Origin: Ryuthela nishihirai
Taxonomy: Eukaryota > Arthropoda > Arachnida > Araneae > Heptathelidae
DNA: 64,000 bases
Assembly: GCA_038380435.1 (NCBI GenBank)
Contig: JAWZYU010000025.1
Span: 32,030,707-32,094,706, forward strand
Reading direction: 5' to 3'
Under the pieces are notes generated by a model. That model was not told the origin of the DNA, searched no databases, and saw nothing but the letters and a program-made list of their open reading frames with translations. This document shows, in pieces, positions 56,306-64,000 of the stretch; position 1 is the first letter of the stretch, and each line of letters starts with the position of its first letter. The position numbers were made by a program, and so were the translations under genes.

Positions 56306-57964
56306 TTTTTTCCAGTTTTATTTCAGATATGGAAAAACAAAATTTCTGCGGAGATTAAGAATAAAACCATTGTTGGAACATGTTCAGAGCACATTTTGGA
56401 TTGTTCTTTGAGATAATTATTGTTCCTTTTTCAAGTTCTTTCCGAGAACAGACCCTCTCTTTCAGCTAAATGCTAAAAAATCACAGCAAAATAATTATTT
56501 TACCGAAAGAAGTCATGAAATGATTCGTCCCTTATCCGTGCGTTAAAATTTAGAATTAATATTCTGTAAATGGCGTTTATTTTACGGCGAGACACTATTT
56601 TAGTCTGATTACAGGAAATATACCTACTTGAACGGAAAAACGTGTGAAGTTGCAGAAAACCGAAACTAACATGTAGGAAACTTGTGTCGTTGCACGAAAA
56701 ATACCGTACAAATTTTCGCAAGTACGAGGAAAGATTAAGATAATTCAAACATTTGCACGAAAAATAACCAGGCAACGGTCATATAAATCCATGCCTCTAA
56801 AGTTTTCACACACGAATCATGGAAAGTTAATATATCTGTGCTGGTTCACGAGTCGAATACTTCAAAAATTTTCTCCATTTCTTACATAAAACAGGAAATT
56901 AAATAACAAAAACTAAAGTATTTTTGTTAGTGTCCTGTTTTTCCCTACTGATAAAGAACAAATGATTACGGAGATGGCCGGACACCCCTCTTTAGGCGTT
57001 TTATTCAGTCCACTGCGTGGCATGCGGTTTTACAATTGTTCAGCCATCTAGTTTAAGCAATTCTCAACCTTTCCGGTAAATTGTATGCGATTTTACTCCC
57101 GATTCATTCCACTCTTTGAGATTTTTGCACTTATTGTATCATCCATTCCAATGCGATTTTGGCAGTTATATCTCTCCGCTCTAATTTGCTGTTTTTAAGC
57201 AACTCTTTCACCCGATGGTCTATATTTTGGAGTTATTCTGCCATCTGTTCCAGTGATATTTTGGAGATATTCTGTCGTCGATTTCAGTGAACCTTGCGGG
57301 GTTCGAGCCCCGGATTAGGTATGGATGTGTGTGTTTCCTTTTTCTGCTGAGGTCCTGCAATCCTCTCAGATCTCCTACTGTGGCATATAAACTGACAGAC
57401 TCCTGTCAGACCTCTGTGGCAAGCAGCTGCTTGAGGGGGTATTTATTTTTTTCTATTTTGCGTGATTTTACAGATTTTGTGCGCAGTACACGTTTTGCTA
57501 TTTTCCACTATCCAATTCAGTATATGTATTTCAGTACTGAAGAGATTATCTCAGTCATTTTTGTGCATTTTACTGTTATTTGGATTCCATTCTATATTTT
57601 GAAGATATTTTCTTTCCCATGAATTTTGCACAATTTCAGTGTTCTTTCTGATATCTTTCAGGTTCCAGTTATTCTTCCACCTATCTCAGTATATTATACT
57701 GGTCATCCATTCTTGTGTACTTTGTGTGATTTTGCAGTTATTTCACTACACATTTCATCATATTTTAATAATTATGTAATGCTGTCATTTCTTTTAGTTC
57801 CAATACTTTTAGTTCTCCATCTACACAGTTTTGTGTTCTTATAAATGTTAGAGAATGTAATTCTACATAAATGCGTCCCATAAGTGTTTTTACACACTTA
57901 TTACAGATACCAGTGAATAACTGTCAGATTTCTTCCTACCTTACTTTTTTTTTAACGTTTCAGA
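56306..57964. other. Non-coding spacer, right copy of 3736-5399
   Basis: Same content as the left copy. Differences are concentrated before about 57260; after that the two copies are almost identical. Confidence 0.5.
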
Positions 57965-58495
57965 TCACTTGCTCACCAAAATTTTGATTATATGTTTTAG
58001 CTAAGTTAAAATTTGGTTTAAAATAAGAATACGTTTCCAGTTTTGTGTTTATAAAATTATCACCAAACCAATTTTATCTCTAAAATCTTTTTGTATCCGA
58101 CACAAAATTTGTACACTAAAACATAAATCCCATGTTATCCCTATGGGAAGTAAAATTTCACCTTATATCTTTTTTTGATGGTTTAATATTTTTATCTTGC
58201 ATAAATTTTGTTATGTATGAAATAAGAACAGGCGTCTTGTTTCGTGTTTAAATTTGATCACAAAATAAGTTTTATGTTCAAAAAAGTTCTTAGCGAACAC
58301 GTATATTGCACGCTGAAACATGAATTCTATGTTATCTCTATTGGAAGTGAAATTCGTTACTCACACTAATTTTGTTCGTTTAAATTTGATATTTTACTCA
58401 AATTTTGTTCATATTTTGTAGAAAAGATAAAATTTTGTTTGAAATTAGAACATTTTCCGTTTCTTGTTTAAAATTTGTCCACTAAATTATTTTTC
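57965..58495. repeat. Degenerate tandem repeat, right copy of 5400-5930
   Basis: Same unit and order as the left copy, with only two differences seen over about 530 bases. Confidence 0.75.
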
Positions 58496-59915
58496 AGACC
58501 CTCCTGGTGTTGACCGGCACTTGATCCTTTCCTGCATCAATTACAGTGGTCACCTTCTGAGAAATGTCTCTGCTGCACTGTTGAGCAAGTTCGCCACTAT
58601 ACACACTATATTTCTGCTCCTCTGCCTCGGACTCTGCCCTAACACACCTAATGCGTCTGTCATTGCAGAGGCTGATGACATGCCTTTCCACTTGCACTGG
58701 AAGAGAGATATACTGTTTCATATCTCGAGGCTCCATTCCCTCCCCTCTAACCATGAGCTTCTCAGGAAGTTGTATGACAGGCCTCACTCTGCCATCGTCC
58801 TGTCCGCCAAGGACTTCTACGACCGAGTCCATCCTGCCAGCTCCAGACGCTCGAGCTGGCAGGGACAGATGCTGGATGCTGGCAATACTCTCTTCCCCGA
58901 CCTTCCACCTTGGAGGAACAGTGATCTTATGATCAATGTCACTATCTCTTCTCTTGGTCGGAGGAGCGACTCTGATCCATTGACCATCAGACTTCTCTCT
59001 ACCTCCTATGTCACTGAACGATATGAGAGATGTATTGAGGTCTACACTGATGGATGTGTGGACCAGGAGAGGCAACATGCTGCCTCTGCCTTTGCCATCC
59101 CCGATAATGACATCGCCAGAGGTTTCAGTCTCCCGCATCTAACCTCCTCCACCTGTGCAGAGTTTCACGCTATTCTTGAGGCTGCATTTTTCATTATCAG
59201 CCTCGAGAGTGTCAACTTTGTCATCCTCTGTGACTGCAAGTCAGCCTTGAAAGCTCTCTAGAAGCGAGACAGCAAGAGCTGCAACCCCTTCCTCACCAGA
59301 AGATCATGGAGACTTGCTCCAAGGTCACTTCTGCCGGAATCACGGTTCATTTCCAGTGATCACTTCCCATGTAGGGATACTTGGCAACGAGCGCGCCGAT
59401 CACACCGCGAAGGAGGCGCTGGAGAGTCAGAGGTGTGTAACTAATTATCCCCCCTCTCTCTCAGCGACTGCAAGAGTTCTGTCTAATATCTGATGAGTCA
59501 GTACCGTCTTGCTCAGTGGCAGAAGGACGGCAGCTGTTCCTCATTCAGGTATCTGGTTGAACCTTCTCTCACTGCTCCTAACCTTGGTGATCACCTTAGA
59601 TCTGAGGAGACCTTCCTTCATCGTCTCCTAGATGGTGTCATCTACTGCAACTCTACGCTTCACACTCTTGGCAGCGCTTACAGTCCAGACTGTGCCACTT
59701 GCAGCACACCTGAGTCTGTATCCCACGTTCTGCTCAACTGCTGCCGCTACAATGTTGAAAGAGAAGCTCTGTTCCGAGAGCTTCATGCTATCGGACGAAT
59801 TGACTTCTCCAACACCTTCCGTCTTGGCAACAACCATAATGCGAAGCTGCAACGAACGCGCTTCCGTATGGTCACTGACTTCTTTCAGAACATTGGCCCC
59901 TTCTGCAAGGTCTAA
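58495..59915 (+). pseudogene. LINE 3' fragment: RNase H and zinc motif, right copy
   Basis: Identical in translation to 5930-7350 except one residue in the zinc-motif segment (CSTPES in place of CSTPET). It shares the same TAG and the same frame breaks, so the decay happened before the duplication or was copied by conversion. Confidence 0.8.
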
Positions 59916-60393
59916 TGTTCTCTATTTGTCTTTCTCCTGAAAAGAACTTTTTTTGAGAGATAGCTGAGGCGCAGTAACTTTTGCATCCGCTATCTCGCAC
60001 TTCTGTTGTGACTGGTGTAGGGAGCCCCTTATCTGGAGGCTAATTTCACCATATCTACAACACCCTCAATCCTTAGGAGTTTCTCTATGTTTTAAGGTGT
60101 CAAATCCAAAATGGTGGTCTTAGAATTATTTGTGTCCTTTTGGGTTGTTTACTTCACGAGGGATGGGTCAACTAGGGCGTCTTAGAGGGGTATGAAACAA
60201 CCAGAGGGGTCTTTAGAGGGGGTGTCGAAATTCAAAATGGCGGACGAACGGAAAATCGGGGAATTTTTGAAAAGGGGCGTAGTTGAAAGCACGATATTGG
60301 AGGGACTTCTCTTAAACGATTACGACTATTAAATCGATTAATCGATGCGGCGAAGTGCATTTCAACTACTAGCATGATAGCAACTTCTATCAT

Positions 60394-60623
60394 CTTCCCT
60401 GGCCACCACAAAGCCCGGACCTGAACCCCACTGAGAATGTATGCGACATGTTAGAGAAACAGATCCGGGAGCAAAGTCTTCTTCCGTCAAATCTGAACCA
60501 GTTAAAGGACTGTCTGGTGAACACCTGGTATATGGGAGATGTAAAGGCAATTTCATTTTGGAATCTATGCCAAACAACATACGTGCTGTAATTCGGGCTA
60601 AAGGAGATCCAACCCGGTATTAA
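60394..60623 (+). pseudogene. Tc1/mariner transposase remnant, right copy
   Basis: Counterpart of 7829-8058, with the same SPDLNPTEN block, the same frameshift and the same ending; one substitution was seen. Confidence 0.85.
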
Positions 60624-62958
60624 ATAAAGATTTCTAATTCAGTAGCTGGCGTGTATACATTAGCTGAGCTCGCCCCACTGTGACGTCATGGGACACGCCA
60701 TCTCAGCGACACTTGAATGGCTTTCGTAAAGCATAGTCTTATGGTGCCATTTTATATACTGTATATTAACCTTGTAGACGACTACTGGTAGAGCGAGGTG
60801 CTTTCGAATTTGGGCAGGCTTATAGTTTGTCATTGTGGACTAAGATAACGCTCGTTTTCAGAGAAAATAAACTCTCTCATTATCTGAATTTTGCACCATC
60901 TACCAGGAGGAAATTCAAACTGATGGATGATTAGGAAAATGAAAACAGTTTCGTTTTTCTTAACACGAAAAAGCTGCGTTTTCTCTTTCCTGGATATAAG
61001 CAGATGAAACGTTATTGTGAGCGTAAATCCTTTCACCATCACTCTACCACCAAAATTTTTTTTTCGTGAATATTTCGTTTACAATAGTAGTTTAAAGTAT
61101 TAATTTTGCTCCACAATACTTTCAATGATTTCATGAAAAACACATAAAAAAGAAATTGGGCGTAACGAAAGATTTATTAAATGAACTATCTTTAATCTCA
61201 TGGTGAATATTTTGTAATATATTATTAAATAGAATCATTTCTTCTTATATTGCTAGTGGTTTTCAGGATTAACTAGATATTATTTTCAGGGATGAACCAA
61301 AGTCATCTTGCATTTTTACAAATACGTCATAAAGTTCTGCTCTTGTTTGTAAAGCATTTATTTTTCTGAAACATTTGTTCAATTTTGTACACAGGGTCGT
61401 ACCCAGGGTGTTGTGGGGCAAGAGTACGGACAGTGCCTTCCCCCGAAATCACCATCTCATGCGAAATCTCAAACCTGTTTACCAGCTTTGAAATCCAAAA
61501 GAGTTGTTTTGCATAATTTTATTTTAGACTCATTGTACAATATATGTCCGACAATAAATATGTATTTAAAAGCAACTATAAAATTTTGTTCCATGCAGAA
61601 TATCATTTTAATATTTCCTGCGCCGTGGACTATGGGAAACCGTACTCAAATCTTATTCTCACTCCCCACTAAAGTAATTCTTGAAAGCCCCCTCCCCCTA
61701 GGCTAAATTTTCAAACCCTCCTCTAAACTGCATAACTAAATTCTGGACATCTGTCTGTGTATATATGCAAGTAAAACTGAAAAAGAAGCAATTAAATAAC
61801 ATGTTGCAAAGGATGAAAAAGGAATTCAGGTATCATTAAGCGGTTGAAATTGAATGAGATTTGTTGTGAAATACTTTGCGTGATCGCGACGTTTCGCAAC
61901 ATAATGTCTTTCAGGGCAAGGGAAAATAATTTTTATTTACGATATAAATACTGAAACATAATCCGCTCAATATCTGAAATTGATGTAACCATGATGTGAA
62001 CTAATTAATCACCTGCCTTTCAGTTACTTTTAGATTTAAAATTCGATGAGATATTATTGTCAGCCACCACTCAAGTCGGAGATCAATGAAAATTAATTTC
62101 GCAATGAACCATTGATATATTATCAGATATATATGTAAAAATTTCATTCCTTTTATATCAGTCACGGGCACAAACTTTACAGAGAATGAGAGGGGAGGTG
62201 GATTGTTGAAGAAAGCAACGAATCGATTCAACGTGCAATATATAGGTAAAACCGTTGGATTCAAGTCAGAAGTAGAAAATGTTCATATCGTAAGAGGTTT
62301 GTCCTAATGTGCAATGGATCTGGAATTTCTCGAACAAATTTAGCGTTTGTTATTCGATTTATTGTTGTTATCTAAGATCGGAAAGTTTATAAAAGTTGAA
62401 CTAATAGGCAGCATTTGCAAGAAAATTTCGTGTGATAAATTGCATATTTCGTCATAGTGTGACAAGACATGAATAACGCAAGAGTTTGATTTTTTGTTAT
62501 GTGTTTACTGTGAATGCGTGAATACATCCCTAAAACTGATCTTTTTCTAAATTATGCCACAGTGCATATAGTACTTTGAGAAGAGGCTCCGAAGTTTAAT
62601 GCATATAAATTGTTTCTCAAAACTAAGAAAATCACTTGAACTAAGTTGAATGTCCCAAAAATTCTGAAGAATTTGAATTTCTGGCTTATACTGAGAAATG
62701 CATAATATTTATGATTATTTTTTCCATTCAATTACTTGTGAAAATTTACACTTCCGATGTCGACTCTCCGATTTCTGTTTCCAACTAAATTAGAAGAAAT
62801 TAAAAAAAATACGTAGTATTAAAAAATAAATTGCATTGAACAGAAATTTGTGTGAATGATAGTGACAGGGTTAAACTCTGATGCGAAATCTGAAATTTGA
62901 CGTAGAAAGTCTAGTTCTGAAATAAATGTAATTTCTTCGGAAATATGCAATTTACAAA
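60624..62958. other. Non-coding spacer, right copy of 8059-10393
   Basis: No gene. From about 62000 it belongs to receptor block C. The small frames at 61413-61706 and 62001-62264 have no domain. Confidence 0.4.
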
Positions 62959-64000
62959 ATGAGTCGTATAAAAATCAACGACCTGTTTCATCTTAACAGT
63001 CGCCCTGTGAATACTGGAAAAGAAATTCATGATCAAAGATCAGATACATCCGTTCTTCCTGAATCAGGACGAGCATTATGCCTCAATGATGAATTGAAGA
63101 ATGTTGACTCTGATTTGAGTCTCATAATGAAAGTATTGACTTTAGCGGGATTTGATAGCTTTGACCATCTACTCGGAAAGCAAAGTTGGTTTCATAAAAC
63201 CTTTCCCTTCTTCATCTCATTGGTAATACATTTGTATTTTATATACTCTATGTGTCTCCTGACCCATGCAGCAATCGTATTATCAGACAATTTCAAAATT
63301 GTTATTTCCCATAGATTATGTGATGTCATTTGCATTATTTTCTGGCATTCCCTCCGTTTACGACGGCACAGCCTATTTACTTTGTTCCTCAATTTGAATA
63401 AATTGAACAACGATCATTTCCCGATTAGTAAGGGTCAATCCTTTAAAACTATGGATTATTCTATTTATCTGTTGGGTCGTTTTAAATCCTGTTTTGTGGG
63501 TGTCATTATCAACGGTTTTTGCTTCGGAATCTGAAATAGTTTCTTTTATAAAATATTTCTGCTTCGGTTTAGTGGTTCAAACTAAATCAATATATATTTA
63601 TCTGCTCTCATTCATGCTTAGTTTGTTCATTGTTATAAACTCATTTTTCTGGCCGAATATTATGACATTATTTTACAGTTCTTTATGTATCTATTTAAAG
63701 AGAAGGCTTAAAGTCTGCCACAATAGTTTTAAGAGGTATATCACATCACATGCTGAAACAGATGTGCTTCTTCAAAACTTAAAACACTACAGTAAAATCT
63801 CTTCCTGTATTTGTCTGGTAGAAGATGTACTGTCTTTTCCAGTATTTTTAATGGTAGTAATGAACTTGTTTAAACTGTTTACATTATTAGGTTACTTATT
63901 TGGTTTTTCAATATTTAGAACTACCTTCTCTATGACTTTTGCTCTATCGGCAATTTTCACCAACAGTATTGTATCATTCCTTTTGATTGCGATATCTGCA
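62959..64000 (+). pseudogene. Gustatory receptor-like pseudogene, copy C, cut by window end
   Basis: It aligns with 10394-11435 at about 99% identity. It has the same extra T in CCTTTAAAA (near 63442), which ends the first frame at 63534; the remaining sequence continues the receptor in the next frame to the window end. It differs from copy A at about a dozen sites, several of which restore the residue of the intact gene (for example LVED in place of VVDD near 63820). Whether the second frameshift of copy A is shared cannot be seen. Confidence 0.85.

Larger units (their letters stand above)
52547..64000. repeat. Segmental duplication, right copy (direct orientation)
   Basis: Counterpart of 1-11435, cut by the window end. 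It keeps a segment at about 54791-54834 missing in the left copy, and lacks a stretch near 54200 that the left copy has at about 1651-1680. The SINE poly-C run at 54086-54099 is expanded. Confidence 0.95.

Noticed and set aside
52547..64000. Treating the direct duplication as purely an assembly haplotype artefact
   Set aside because: The stepwise identity, private indels and a length of unique DNA between the copies argue for a real duplication, but depth and spanning reads are needed, so this is left open rather than excluded.

Overview
The window is a gene-poor, repeat-rich, AT-rich stretch of a eukaryotic, almost certainly arthropod genome. A chelicerate such as a spider is my best guess. 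The reasons are an insect/arachnid-type gustatory receptor with the C-terminal TYxxxxL signature, tRNA-derived SINEs, RTE and Jockey/I-like LINEs, Tc1/mariner relics and a Maverick/Polinton. The species itself is inference. The only host-type gene that looks intact is a 425-residue gustatory-receptor-like gene at 47257-48534 (minus).

Layout. (1) Bases 1-11435 and 52547-64000 are the two ends of a direct segmental duplication. In order it carries a decayed Jockey/I-like LINE (minus) with a SINE inside it, a degenerate ~200 bp tandem repeat, an RNase H/zinc-motif LINE tail, a Tc1 transposase tail and a gustatory receptor pseudogene. (2) Bases 11.7-25 kb hold AT-rich spacer, fold-back and ordinary mariner relics, a 5'-truncated RTE LINE with a long (GAT)n tail, a MITE beside a tRNA-like sequence, an LTR-like remnant and an ~82 bp minisatellite. 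(3) Bases 26983-40260 are a complete but decayed Maverick/Polinton. Between terminal inverted repeats it has DNA polymerase B on the plus strand. Converging on the minus strand are PC4-like ORFs, integrase, penton, a small core-type protein, double-jelly-roll capsid, adenain-like protease, packaging ATPase and a small basic protein. (4) Bases 40553-49720 are, piecewise, an old inverted copy of 9.43-25.9 kb. That copy contains the intact receptor and is split by a nearly full-length RTE LINE (40661-44264) with a visible 9 bp target duplication. (5) A mariner relic and the second Jockey/I-like LINE copy lead into the second end of the direct duplication.

How it fits together. Three receptor blocks exist: A (plus, pseudogene), B (minus, intact) and C (plus, pseudogene, cut by the window end). 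A and C share the first frameshift, so it predates their duplication; B is older and inverted. The Polinton lies in the spacer of the A/B inverted pair. Its seven rightmost late genes are joined end to start: four junctions are ATGA stop/start overlaps and two are 11-nt overlaps. Almost every gene in it carries a stop or frameshift, so the element is dead. The most unusual observations are this overlap chain, the pair of PC4-like ORFs next to the integrase, and an integrase frame that looks open but has lost its second catalytic aspartate through two compensating indels.
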